Origin: Gammaproteobacteria bacterium
GTDB taxonomy: Bacteria > Pseudomonadota > Gammaproteobacteria > Nitrococcales > Nitrococcaceae
Direction of reading: 5' to 3'
Assembly: GCA_030433275.1 (NCBI GenBank)
Contig: JAUILK010000010.1
Location: 1 to 64,000, forward strand
Length of the DNA: 64,000 bases
The position numbers were made by a program, and so were the translations under genes. Position 1 is the stretch's first letter; each line of letters opens with the position of its first letter. Under the pieces are notes generated by a model. It was not told the DNA's origin, ran no database searches, and saw only the letters and a list, made by a program, of their open reading frames with translations. Below are positions 9,165-17,919 of this stretch, piece after piece.

Positions 9165-11597
9165 ATGGGTAAAGAACGGCTGGTATTGGTGGGCAACGGC
9201 ATGGCTGGCATGAAGGCGGTCGAAGAACTGCTTGCCATCGCCCCCGATCGGTACGACATCACTGTTTTCGGCGCCGAACCCTACGGCAACTACAATCGTA
9301 TCCTGCTCTCCCCGGTACTGGCTGGCGACCAGACGGTGGACGACATCATGCTCAACCGGGCGGAATGGTATACGGAAAATGGCCTTGCGCTGCATAGCGG
9401 CTGCGAGGTCATCGAGATCGACCGCTTCCACCGGCGCGTGATCGCCAACGACGGCACGTCAGCGGCCTATGATCGGTTACTGCTGGCCACTGGCTCTAAT
9501 CCTTTCATCATTCCTGTGCCGGGTAACGACCTGCCCGGAGTGCTGGCTTATCGCGACATCCATGACGTGGAAACCATGCTCGCAGCCAGCCGCTGCCAAA
9601 AAGACGCAGTGATTATAGGCGGGGGGCTGCTGGGGCTGGAAGCGGCTTATGGGCTGATGAAGCAGGGCATGGCAGTCACTGTAGTTCATCTGGAAGAGAC
9701 CTTGATGGAGCGCCAGTTGGACCGGCCGGCCGGGGAGTTGCTCAAACACTCTCTGGAAGCACGCGGCATGCGGTTTTTGATGAAGACCCAGACCGCCGAG
9801 ATCGTAGGCGATGGGCGGGTGCAGGCGGTGCGCTTTGCCAACGGCTCGGAGATTCCTGCGGATCTGGTGGTCATGGCCGTGGGCATTCGCCCCAACACAG
9901 CGCTGGCGCAAAGGGCGGGCCTATATTGCGAGCGCGGAGTGGTCGTCTCGGATACCCTGCAGACCTTTGATCCGCGCATCTATGCCGTGGGCGAATGCGT
10001 GCAGCATCGCGGCCAGTGCTACGGCTTGGTTGCGCCGCTCTTTGAACAGGCCAAAGTCTGCGCCAACCACCTTGCCGGGCTGGGCTATCGTTATTATGAG
10101 GGCTCAGTAACCTCTACCAAGCTCAAGGTTACCGGTGTGGAACTGTTCTCGGCCGGCCATTTCCAGGGCGGACGGGGCTACGAAGAGATCGTGCTGCAGG
10201 ATCCGAGCGCCGGGGTCTACAAAAAACTGGTGGTCAGGGACGCACAGATCGTCGGAGCGGTGATGTATGGCGATACCGCTGATGGCGCCTGGTATTTCCA
10301 GATGATGCGCGATGCAACCCCCATCAACGATATCCGCAGCACGCTGTTATTCGGTCAGGCCAACCTCGGCGATTCCGGTCACGGTGGCGTGCGACAAACG
10401 GCAGACCTTCCCGATTCCGCCCAGATCTGCGATTGCAACGGCGTCTGCAAGGGCACGATCGTGGAGGCCATTGTCGGCAAGGGGCTGTTCACCCTGGAGG
10501 ACGTGCGCGCCCATACCAAGGCGTCGGCGTCCTGCGGCTCCTGTACCGGATTGGTGCAGCAGATCCTCCAAAACACCGTAGGCAACTACTCCGCCCCTGC
10601 TATCACTGCGCTGTGCCGGTGCACTGATCACAGCCACGATCAGGTGCGCGAAACCATCCGACGACACCATCTGACCAGCCTAGAGGCGGTGTTCGCCTTC
10701 ATGGAATGGAAGACCCCGGATGGCTGCGAGAAGTGCCGACCGGCCATCAACTATTATCTGATCGTCGCTTGGCCGGGCGAGGCGATCGACGATGCCCAGG
10801 CCCGCCTCGTCAACGAGCGCATGCATGCCAATATCCAAAAGGACGGCAGTTACTCGGTGGTGCCGCGGATGTGGGGCGGAGTAACGAGTCCCGCCGAGCT
10901 ACGCGCCATCGCCGATACGGCAGAGCGCTATCAGATACCCACGGTAAAGGTCACCGGCGGCCAGCGCATCGACCTACTGGGGGTAAAAAAGGAGAATTTG
11001 CCTAAGGTCTGGAGCGACCTCTCGAAAGCCGGTTTCGTATCCGGACACGCCTACGGAAAAGCGCTGCGCACAGTCAAGACCTGCGTGGGCTCGGAGTGGT
11101 GCCGATTCGGGGTACAAGACTCCACACGGCTGGGCATCGAACTGGAGGCGATGTGCTGGGGCACCTGGACGCCGCACAAGACGAAAATGGCCGTCTCCGG
11201 CTGCCCTAGAAACTGCGCCGAAGCCACTATCAAGGATCTGGGGATCGTGGCCATCGAATCCGGCTGGGAAATCCATGTGGGCGGCAATGGCGGGATGAAG
11301 GTCCGCGCCACCGACGTGCTGTGCCGGGTGGAGAGCGCCGCGACGGTAAAAGAATACGCTGCCGCCTACCTGCAGCTCTATCGCGAAGAGGCACGTTATC
11401 TGGAGCGCACCGCGCATTGGATCGAACGGGTAGGACTGAGCTATGTGAAACAGCGCCTGGTCGACGATGTGGCCGGGCGCAAGAACCTGGCCGAGCGGTT
11501 CCATACATCCCAACGTCAAGCCCAGGAGGATCCCTGGGCGAAGTATGCCGAAAAATGTCATGCCGACAAATTCCAAGCCTTGCAGGAGGTGAGCTGA
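9165..11597 (+). CDS. nirB: Assimilatory-type NAD(P)H nitrite reductase, large subunit
   Basis: The 810-residue protein has an FAD/NAD-dependent reductase domain (about 1-400, starting LVLVGNGMAGM, with a second nucleotide motif IIGGGLLGLEAA). Next come BFD-like [2Fe-2S] segments (CDCNGVCKG ... CGSCTG, and CRCTD ... CEKCRP). Last are the siroheme/[4Fe-4S] domains with CVGSEWC and CPRNC supplying four cysteines. It reduces nitrite to ammonium in the cytoplasm. ATG 9165 is chosen: a GGGAGA precedes it and the protein begins as family members do; the frame back to 8988 is extraneous. The stop overlaps the nirD start. Confidence 0.96.
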   Translation: MGKERLVLVGNGMAGMKAVEELLAIAPDRYDITVFGAEPYGNYNRILLSPVLAGDQTVDDIMLNRAEWYTENGLALHSGCEVIEIDRFHRRVIANDGTSAAYDRLLLATGSNPFIIPVPGNDLPGVLAYRDIHDVETMLAASRCQKDAVIIGGGLLGLEAAYGLMKQGMAVTVVHLEETLMERQLDRPAGELLKHSLEARGMRFLMKTQTAEIVGDGRVQAVRFANGSEIPADLVVMAVGIRPNTALAQRAGLYCERGVVVSDTLQTFDPRIYAVGECVQHRGQCYGLVAPLFEQAKVCANHLAGLGYRYYEGSVTSTKLKVTGVELFSAGHFQGGRGYEEIVLQDPSAGVYKKLVVRDAQIVGAVMYGDTADGAWYFQMMRDATPINDIRSTLLFGQANLGDSGHGGVRQTADLPDSAQICDCNGVCKGTIVEAIVGKGLFTLEDVRAHTKASASCGSCTGLVQQILQNTVGNYSAPAITALCRCTDHSHDQVRETIRRHHLTSLEAVFAFMEWKTPDGCEKCRPAINYYLIVAWPGEAIDDAQARLVNERMHANIQKDGSYSVVPRMWGGVTSPAELRAIADTAERYQIPTVKVTGGQRIDLLGVKKENLPKVWSDLSKAGFVSGHAYGKALRTVKTCVGSEWCRFGVQDSTRLGIELEAMCWGTWTPHKTKMAVSGCPRNCAEATIKDLGIVAIESGWEIHVGGNGGMKVRATDVLCRVESAATVKEYAAAYLQLYREEARYLERTAHWIERVGLSYVKQRLVDDVAGRKNLAERFHTSQRQAQEDPWAKYAEKCHADKFQALQEVS

Positions 11598-12013
11598 TGG
11601 ACTGCCCGACACCGAAGTGGGTCGCCGTAGGCAAGCCCAATGACATCCCCACGCTAGGCGCACGGGTCGTGAAGACGGCCCGCGGGCCGATCGCACTATT
11701 CAAAACCCGCACGGGGAAAATTTTCGCTCTGTTGGATCGCTGTCCGCACAAAAACGGACCGCTCTCCGAGGGCATGGTCCACGGCACAACCGTTACCTGC
11801 CCCCTGCACGGCTTGAATATCCATCTGGATAGCGGCACGGCGGTGGCTCCGGATAAGGGCTGTGTGCCGCGTTTTCCGGTCAAGATCGAGGACGGGCGAA
11901 TTTGGCTAGGGCTGACAGCCTTGCGGCAAGCCGACTCCTCTGTTCCGTGTACACAGCCATCCGAAGGAGCCGAAGGGAAACAGTTACGGCTGACCGCTGT
12001 GCCCGAGAAATGA
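11597..12013 (+). CDS. nirD: Nitrite reductase small subunit with Rieske motif
   Basis: The 138-residue protein begins at ATG 11597, overlapping the nirB stop (TGATG) with GGAGGTGAG ahead, so the two are translationally coupled. It has a complete Rieske [2Fe-2S] signature, CPH (about residue 48) and CPLHG (about residue 68). Some enterobacterial NirD proteins lack these ligands, so here the subunit may carry a real cluster. The last 30 residues are polar and not conserved. No nirC, nitrate reductase or cysG follows. Confidence 0.93.
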   Translation: MDCPTPKWVAVGKPNDIPTLGARVVKTARGPIALFKTRTGKIFALLDRCPHKNGPLSEGMVHGTTVTCPLHGLNIHLDSGTAVAPDKGCVPRFPVKIEDGRIWLGLTALRQADSSVPCTQPSEGAEGKQLRLTAVPEK

Positions 12014-12066
12014 GGGCCGCCGGCGAAATCCGCCTGATCACTGCTGAGGACAACGCGCCTAAGCCT

Positions 12067-12109
12067 CGCTGATTGCCCACCGCGAGCGAAGCGACGGTGG
12101 TTATCAGCG
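12067..12109 (+). terminator. Imperfect stem-loop downstream of nirBD
   Basis: CGCTGAT..CCACCG and CGGTGG..ATCAGCG form a long hairpin with a small internal mismatch loop, 54 bases after the nirD stop. There is no clear T-run, so it may be a weak terminator or an mRNA 3' end structure. Confidence 0.4.
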
Positions 12110-12728
12110 TTAGCATCTCACTGATTTTCCGCTGCGAAACCGGCGCCGTGCGCGGATTGCGGAGCTTACCCCGGCGCAGTCCCTCAAGCCGGCCTCCGTG
12201 ACGCGCGCGCGCCAACCCCAGAAACCCCCATCCGAATCCGGCGGCCAAACAACACGCTGCAGGGCAAAGCCTCGGCGCGCAGAAGAACCCTCTCCGGTCG
12301 CCGCACCCGCTTGGGCGGCATGCTGCCGCGACGGATCCGCTCAGCGCTTACAATTCGGCACGCTCGGCTTCGTGCAAAGCAATCTCTATTGCCTACCCCC
12401 AATGAGATCACAAAACTACCGATAGCCTCCAAACCGTGCATTCGCGGCAGACTTTGTTGCACCATGTGTGACTCATTGCGAATCGAGTACCGCGGCGCAC
12501 TGCGCCATATCATATGCTGGCACCCGGCAATGGGTACGAGTCAAGCGGTTGGATCGTCCCAAATAGATACGGCATGACTCTTAATGCCTTTCGACGATAT
12601 AACTGAAATAAATTTAAAAGGAATTCTGCAGAGAAGGGTCTATAAGAGACTATGATATGCGTGCTATGCGCGGGAACCGATTTCCGCACCCACCTGACGA
12701 GGTTCGGTCGAACAACCCGAGGGATCTC
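12110..12728. other. Intergenic region nirD / sulP
   Basis: About 620 bases after the nirBD hairpin hold no gene I can support. Frames such as 12184-12513 (minus) have no recognisable features. The last 150 bases become AT-rich and should contain the sulP promoter. Confidence 0.45.
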
Positions 12729-14264
12729 ATGAGTGAGCAGGGCAAAGCAGGCGGCACCTTCTTCCACGATTTGATGGCTTCAATCGTGGTCTTCTGCGTG
12801 GCACTTCCACTGTGTATGGGTATCGCCATTGCATCCGGAGTTCCCCCAGCTCTGGGCTTGATCACCGGAATAATCGGCGGAATCGTCGTTGGAGTGTTAG
12901 CGGGCCAACCGCTGCAGGTGGGTGGGCCTGCCGCAGGGTTGACTGTACTGATTTGGGATATCGTCCAGCGGCACGGTCTCGAAATGCTGGGTGTCGTGGT
13001 GCTTGCCGCCGGGGTCATCCAGGCCGCCGCCGCCTTGCTCCGACTCGCCCCCTGGTTTCGCGCCGTCTCGCCGGCAGTCATCCAGGGCATGCTTTCAGGC
13101 ATTGGCGTGCTGATCTTCGCCAGCCAGTTCCACGTGCTGATGAACAACGAACCGCAGGGTAGCGGGATCATGAACCTGATCTCGATTCCCGAGGCCATCC
13201 ACGCAGGGATCACCCCTATAGACGCCACCGCCTTAGCAGCGATGATGGGCGTAGTAACCCTGCTGACGCTGATAGGATGGAACGAATTCCGACCAAAGTG
13301 GTTGCGAGCAATTCCGGGCCCGCTGGTCGGAGTGATCGTGGCAAGCATCACAGCAGCGATCGTTGGGCTGGATACCCATTATGTGGAAGTGCCTAAGAAC
13401 CTTATCCACAGCATGAATATCCCGACCCTCGATGACTTTGCGCGCTTGACCGAACCACTTGTCTTCGGCGACGCCGTGGCCATCGCTCTCGTGGCCAGCG
13501 CCGAAACGCTGCTGTGCTCGGCCGCCGTCGACCGGATGCAGAACCGCATTCGGACCAACTACAATCAAGAACTCCTGGCGCAAGGAGTAGGCAACACACT
13601 GGCTGGGGTGCTCGGCGCGCTGCCGATGACCGGTGTTATCGTGCGCAGCAGCGTCAATATCGAGGCCGGCGGGCGAACGCGCCTTTCGCCAATTCTGCAT
13701 GGTGTGTGGTTACTAGGCCTCGTTGTGGCGCTTCCGCAGGTGCTCGAACTCATTCCGCGCTCAGCACTAGCGGCCATTCTGATCTACACGGGCTACCGAC
13801 TGTTCAACCTGTCTGCCCTACGGCGCCTGTGGCGCCTAGACCGTGTGGAATTCAGCATCTGTATCGTGACGCTGAGCGTGATCGTGTTCACCGATCTGCT
13901 GACCGGCATCATCACGGGCGTCTTGCTCTCGTTCATCAAGCTCGTACGCACGCTTAGCCACCTCGAGATCGAGGTCACGCCAGCGGGCGAGCGGCGTTAC
14001 GATGTGGACCTGCATGGTGCAGCGACCTTCGTTCGCTTGCCGGAACTTGCGGAGACAATCGAGCGCCTACCCAACGACGCGGAGATTCACTTGCACGTCG
14101 GGGGACTGGTACACGTCGATCGGGCCTGCATCGAGTGGCTGCAAAACCACGAAAGCTCCCACATTTCGCGCGGCGGCAAACTGGTCGTCGACTGGAATGA
14201 GTTCACGCGGCGGAACGTTGGGAAGCCGCTTTGGGCGACGGTCGGACGGGGCGAGACCTTATAA
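12729..14264 (+). CDS. SulP-family inorganic anion transporter with STAS domain
   Basis: The 511-residue protein has a SulP membrane domain of about ten or more hydrophobic segments, including the GQPLQVGGPAAGLTV block and MTGVIVRSSVNIEAGGRTRL. A C-terminal STAS-like domain follows (about 420-500). SulP proteins move sulfate, bicarbonate or other anions; the substrate is not readable here. ATG 12729 is chosen for the GAGGG seven bases upstream and the family-like start MSEQGKAGG. Its end is 2 bases from the end of the convergent sigma-factor gene. It is clearly homologous to the truncated SulP gene at the right edge. Confidence 0.9.
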   Translation: MSEQGKAGGTFFHDLMASIVVFCVALPLCMGIAIASGVPPALGLITGIIGGIVVGVLAGQPLQVGGPAAGLTVLIWDIVQRHGLEMLGVVVLAAGVIQAAAALLRLAPWFRAVSPAVIQGMLSGIGVLIFASQFHVLMNNEPQGSGIMNLISIPEAIHAGITPIDATALAAMMGVVTLLTLIGWNEFRPKWLRAIPGPLVGVIVASITAAIVGLDTHYVEVPKNLIHSMNIPTLDDFARLTEPLVFGDAVAIALVASAETLLCSAAVDRMQNRIRTNYNQELLAQGVGNTLAGVLGALPMTGVIVRSSVNIEAGGRTRLSPILHGVWLLGLVVALPQVLELIPRSALAAILIYTGYRLFNLSALRRLWRLDRVEFSICIVTLSVIVFTDLLTGIITGVLLSFIKLVRTLSHLEIEVTPAGERRYDVDLHGAATFVRLPELAETIERLPNDAEIHLHVGGLVHVDRACIEWLQNHESSHISRGGKLVVDWNEFTRRNVGKPLWATVGRGETL

Positions 14265-14266
14265 TC

Positions 14267-14884
14267 TTAGGTGTTTAGCTCCGGCATTCGATGGATTGGA
14301 TCGAGGATGAATCGACGCGATTCGATTACCGCAACTTCGAGATCGGTTTTCACCCGTGCGCACCTACTCGCGAGGAAAACCCCTATCAACACCTGGTAGC
14401 AACGACGCAGAACGTGGACCACATCTTTCTCGACGGCGCTCAAGGAGACGGTGAGTTGTTCGCCGATCCGGGGATAGCTTTTGCCTTCCAGACGGGACAA
14501 TAGGAACACTTCGCGCCCGCGCGGTTTGAGACCGTCCAAAAGCGCATCGATTCGCGTCAGCGCATCCGCAATCAATTGGTGCTCCTCCCGCGAGGGCTCA
14601 GCGGTCTCCGGCATGGCGGCCAATGTTTCCAGCCAAGTCCGCTCTAGGGCTTGGCGGCGGCGGTGATCCACCAACAAGCCATGGGCGATACGCGCCAGAT
14701 AGGCCCTTGGTTCCCGCATAGGCGGCAAGGAAGTCTCACCCAACAAACGCAGGAATACGTCTTGGGTTAAGTCAGCGGCGGTATGGACGCACCCTGATCG
14801 ACGATACAACAACCTCCACAACCACCGATTACGGTCGACGTACAAAGTAAGCCGTGGATAGGAACAGGAGGCATACGGATACAT
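14267..14884 (-). CDS. ECF RNA polymerase sigma factor (FecI-like)
   Basis: The 205-residue protein has a sigma-2 region (about 10-85, AADLTQDVFLRLL and PRAYLARIAHGLLVDHRRR) and a sigma-4 helix-turn-helix (about 130-180, LKPRGREVFLLSRLEGKSYP). Such factors direct RNA polymerase to a small stress or iron regulon. The FecR anti-sigma or TonB receptor genes usually beside FecI-type factors are absent; the 3' neighbour is the convergent sulP. The last 40 residues are an unconserved tail. Confidence 0.85.
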   Translation of the reverse strand: MYPYASCSYPRLTLYVDRNRWLWRLLYRRSGCVHTAADLTQDVFLRLLGETSLPPMREPRAYLARIAHGLLVDHRRRQALERTWLETLAAMPETAEPSREEHQLIADALTRIDALLDGLKPRGREVFLLSRLEGKSYPRIGEQLTVSLSAVEKDVVHVLRRCYQVLIGVFLASRCARVKTDLEVAVIESRRFILDPIHRMPELNT

Positions 14885-15446
14885 CTGCGGCTGACCGTAA
14901 ACAAAGCCTAAAATTGTAATACAAAGACAAATTGCTTTTTAAATGCCCGTCGGCGATGTCTGCTTACCGCTAGGCCAGACAACCGGCTGAGATCAACCGT
15001 ACACGGGCGCTCGGTTTCATTTCACAGCGTTCACAACCCCTTCGGGCCAGCCCGCAACAAGTCCATGCCGTCCGCCTGAAGAAGAATGGACGGTTTACGA
15101 TGAAGCTCGGTAACCGCGCACTGCAACGCCCCAGGCGTCTTCAACTGGCAACACGATGATGACCGACTAGCCAGTCTTAAGGAGGCTTGCTTAGAAAGCT
15201 ACGCCTCCATCTGAACCGTCTCTACTACCATAACTGAGTTGGGTTTTCGCCTTCGGCACGAACGGTGGGCCGTTCAGGAGCGGGATAAGAAAGAACGCTT
15301 CGAAACCAAGCGTCGAGCCAGCAATTCGTTGGCCTTGAGGGCGGCAGGCAGCGAGGCTAGTTCGTGACTGGCATTTTTATTGCTTAAATACCGTTGAAGA
15401 ATGGCATTCGTTCTTTGCTGATCAAAGCATTCTAAGGAGCCTACCG
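14885..15446. other. Intergenic region between sigma factor and DUF4168 gene
   Basis: A divergent 560-base gap. It must hold promoters for the sigma factor (leftward) and the DUF4168 gene (rightward), the latter with AAGGAG before the ATG. No gene remnant was recognised. No convincing ECF promoter motif was identified. Confidence 0.4.
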
Positions 15447-15782
15447 ATGAGTATTACTAAGCGCGCCGGTTTGGCGCTGGCGATCGGACTACTGACCGTG
15501 GTACCAGCAACGTACGCGCAGGATGGCGCTGATCTCTCCCAGCAGAAGCTGGAGCAATATACCCAAGCTCAACAGAAGGTCGCGAGCATCAGCCAGGAAT
15601 ACCGTGAACGCTTGGGTGCAGCTCAGGACAGAGAGAAGGCCACAGAATTACGGAATCAAGCCCGACAAGAGATGATGCAGGCGGTTACAGCTAGCGGCCT
15701 GACAGTGGCCGAATATAATCGGATCACACAAGCGGTGCAGACTGACCCGAAACTCCGCGAACGTGTCCTCGAGCACCAATAG
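15447..15782 (+). CDS. Small exported DUF4168 protein
   Basis: The 111-residue protein has a signal peptide (about 1-24, hydrophobic core AGLALAIGLLTVVPATYA, cleavage near AQDG). A helical, Gln/Glu-rich mature part follows, with AQQKVASISQEYRERL and LTVAEYNRITQAVQTDPKLR. This matches the DUF4168 family, whose function is unknown. AAGGAG precedes the ATG. It is followed by a very strong hairpin and is probably monocistronic. Confidence 0.82.
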   Translation: MSITKRAGLALAIGLLTVVPATYAQDGADLSQQKLEQYTQAQQKVASISQEYRERLGAAQDREKATELRNQARQEMMQAVTASGLTVAEYNRITQAVQTDPKLRERVLEHQ

Positions 15783-15808
15783 AGTTCCCGCTTGCGCCGC
15801 CAAGGTAT

Positions 15809-15853
15809 TACGGGGTAGCAGGCCAAGCTCGCCGCTTGGCCTGCTACCCCGTA
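15809..15853. terminator. Perfect 20-base hairpin after the DUF4168 gene
   Basis: Arms 15809-15828 and 15834-15853 are perfectly complementary over 20 bases with a TCGCC loop. It lies 26 bases past the DUF4168 stop and covers the last codons and stop of the decayed minus-strand gene, so it could serve both. There is no T-run. Confidence 0.7.
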
Positions 15854-16338
15854 GCTTCCTGACGACAGCCAAGAATACGGATGCAGACCGCAATTATCGC
15901 GATGATCACCATAAGCGTGTACACGCTTCCCAGCGCGATACCTTCGAAGCCGACGCCCAGCGCTCCACGTCGCTCACGGCGCAACAAGTCACCGAGCCTG
16001 AACACGAAAACCGCGTTCGATAGCGGACCTGCAACGTGCTCAAGATTCGCTTACCAATAGGCTGTATCCACGATACCAAGCGCAAAAATCTGCGCGGCAA
16101 CGCCACCCTGACGGCATTACTGTAGGCAATGCGAAGCGGGGCCATTGCCGGCAACAGTTGCGGTTCATGTCAATTCCGGACGGCGAGAAATGCCACCGAA
16201 GAAGATCGAACCGAATACGGCCTCACCGACTCCCGCCCAGTCTGCAAATTCGTCGCCAGCCTGCGACAATCGAGTGCGAAACCCGATCGTGAGCACCACT
16301 CCCCCGAAGGCGGTAATATACTCACGGGTAAGGACCAT
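15844..16338 (-). pseudogene. Decayed gene for a membrane protein
   Basis: One minus-strand reading frame reads sensibly from an ATG at 16338 to a TAG at 15844-15846 but contains three internal stops (first a TGA at 16165-16167, then two TAA). The pieces look like membrane-protein sequence: EYITAFGGVVLTIGF, AGVGEAVFGSIFFGGIS, VAAQIFALGIVDTAYW and a C-terminal helix GSVYTLMVIIAIIAVCIRIL. Because all pieces share a frame, point mutations rather than indels broke it. I cannot name the family. An alternative is chance hydrophobic coding, which is less likely given continuity over about 165 codons. Confidence 0.5.
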
Positions 16339-16485
16339 GACGCCGTTCCGCTCACACCCCTTGAAATCCCACGTTCGGAAACATGCGGGAAACAACAAGT
16401 GTCACCCACGTTGACCGATTCCGAGCGAAGACGTTGCCGGCTGGCCTGCGGTTCATTTTCCCCAGGCTACCGACAAAATAGCGTG

Positions 16486-16510
16486 CCCGCACCCAATCTC
16501 ATGGTGCGGG
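16486..16510. repeat. Short hairpin between two pseudogenes
   Basis: CCCGCACC (16486-16493) and GGTGCGGG (16503-16510) pair around a 9-base loop. It may be a relic terminator or leader structure. No functional call is made. Confidence 0.3.
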
Positions 16511-16587
16511 TCAAATAGTGCCGGCAAACTGAGTGGCAACCGGGAAATTACCTTTTTCAGTCGCGTACTTATTTGAATCCACCCGAT

Positions 16588-16661
16588 CGGTCCGAGCGTA
16601 GGGGCGCGATCAGGCGGCAGTCGCAACAAGATGATATAACGTTCCTACCACGCTCGGACCG
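16588..16661. repeat. Inverted repeat at the 3' end of the MBL pseudogene
   Basis: CGGTCCGAGCGT (16588-16599) and ACGCTCGGACCG (16650-16661) are perfect 12-base complements 50 bases apart, one inside the last codons of the pseudogene and one outside. It may be a small inverted duplication produced during decay. Confidence 0.5.
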
Positions 16662-17615
16662 TAATGGCCCGGCGCGAAAGTATCGGCAAGCCGCACCTTG
16701 GCTCGCCAGCCGGTCAGCGGCCGGGTGCAACGATACGCGGCAGAATTCGTTGAGCGAGATCACGCACGGTCGGTTCGATGCGCGGCTCCATTGCCTTACC
16801 GGCGAGGTGATACCCTCCGAGCACCACGTCGAGGGGCATGCCCGGAAACTGCTCCTGAACGCTCAGACAGGCGTTGACGATGCCCGCATGAGAACAGGCC
16901 GAAAGCACCGTCACTCCTCTCCCTTTAACCCAGACGGCGACGTAACGCTCGCCCATGATCAGCGGATCGGCCATACCCTTGTCGCCCCGAAAGGGGTGAT
17001 GGCCCGCGAGGCCGGTCTCATAATCTGTGATGCGCTCAATGGCACCACTGCCCAAGAAAAAACCGCCGCCAGCGTATGCGCATCGGCGCAAGTAGCAATC
17101 CGCCCGCCGCCGCTGGCGATTTCATCGAAACGCGGCTCTTTGGGCAAAAGCTACATCTGTCCGTTTGCCAAGAGTATGCCGCGCTGGTCCGGTCGATCCG
17201 GATGCAGGTTCACGAGTACGGGTGTATCCAAGCCGGCCGCTTCGCGGGCTCGACTGATCGCGGTAACAACCTTGGACAAAGCCCCGCTGCGGTCAAAGTG
17301 CCAGTGGGAGAGAAAGACGCACTCGATAGCCGCGAGTTCAACATCGAGGCGCCGGGCATTGTCCAACCAAACATCCGGATAGGGGCCAACATCGAAAAGC
17401 AACGTACGGGTCTCGTTACCACACCGCCCAGTAATCAATACGGAAAGACCATGGCAAGCACAGCACATTCGATCGAACACAATTTTGCCCGCCTGCCCTT
17501 GATAAACCCGGCTCACAGGCGCTCTCGCTGCATGCTGAATAACTTCGGGGATCTGAGGTGCACCGTCATCAACGCTGGATAACGTATCGGTTTCATTATC
17601 GACGAGGACGAGAAT
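16610..17615 (-). pseudogene. Frameshifted metallo-beta-lactamase-fold hydrolase
   Basis: The remains of a class-B beta-lactamase-superfamily hydrolase of about 330 residues are readable in three frames. The N-terminal part (17615 to 17154) contains TRTLLFDVG and LSHWHFDRSGAL, where the last ligand of HxHxDH is changed to Arg. It meets a TAG at 17151-17153, continues in frame, then shifts near 17055-17070 into a piece with VLSACSHAGIVN and VLGGYHLAG. It shifts again at about 16711 into a C-terminus TGWRAK...PSVVGTLYHL ending at TGA 16610-16612. The normal start is also missing. The order of motifs matches the family of metal-dependent hydrolases with a CSHAGIVN block. It is certainly not translated whole. 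Confidence 0.82.
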
Positions 17616-17919
17616 TTACACCTCGTCGAGAGCGAGAACGCCGTTACCCCTCTTTTTCAGAGCACGTTGCCCTGCCATTGCCATGCAAGGCTCCACTCGA
17701 GGTGACTCGAACCATTGTCATTGCGCCAGAAATCGATTCCATATTGAGGCGATGGCACGAACCATCACATCAAGCACCTCTGCCGCTATCATCAACCTTA
17801 TCCGCCCCAGCGGGGACAACGGTCTCCAGCAACACGGCTGAACTCGTCATAGGGTGATTTGTACCACGCACACTCCGCTCCGACAGTCTCAAGGTAACGG
17901 GAACGCGAAGAGATAGATC
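17616..17919. other. Gap between MBL pseudogene and PAP2 gene
   Basis: About 300 bases with no supported gene. A short minus-strand frame (17855 downwards) soon hits a stop and has no recognisable motif. Confidence 0.4.

Noticed and set aside
10974-11696. Minus-strand ORF of 240 codons over nirB/nirD
   Set aside because: Antisense to conserved siroheme-domain sequence; translation is Arg/Pro-rich without motifs.
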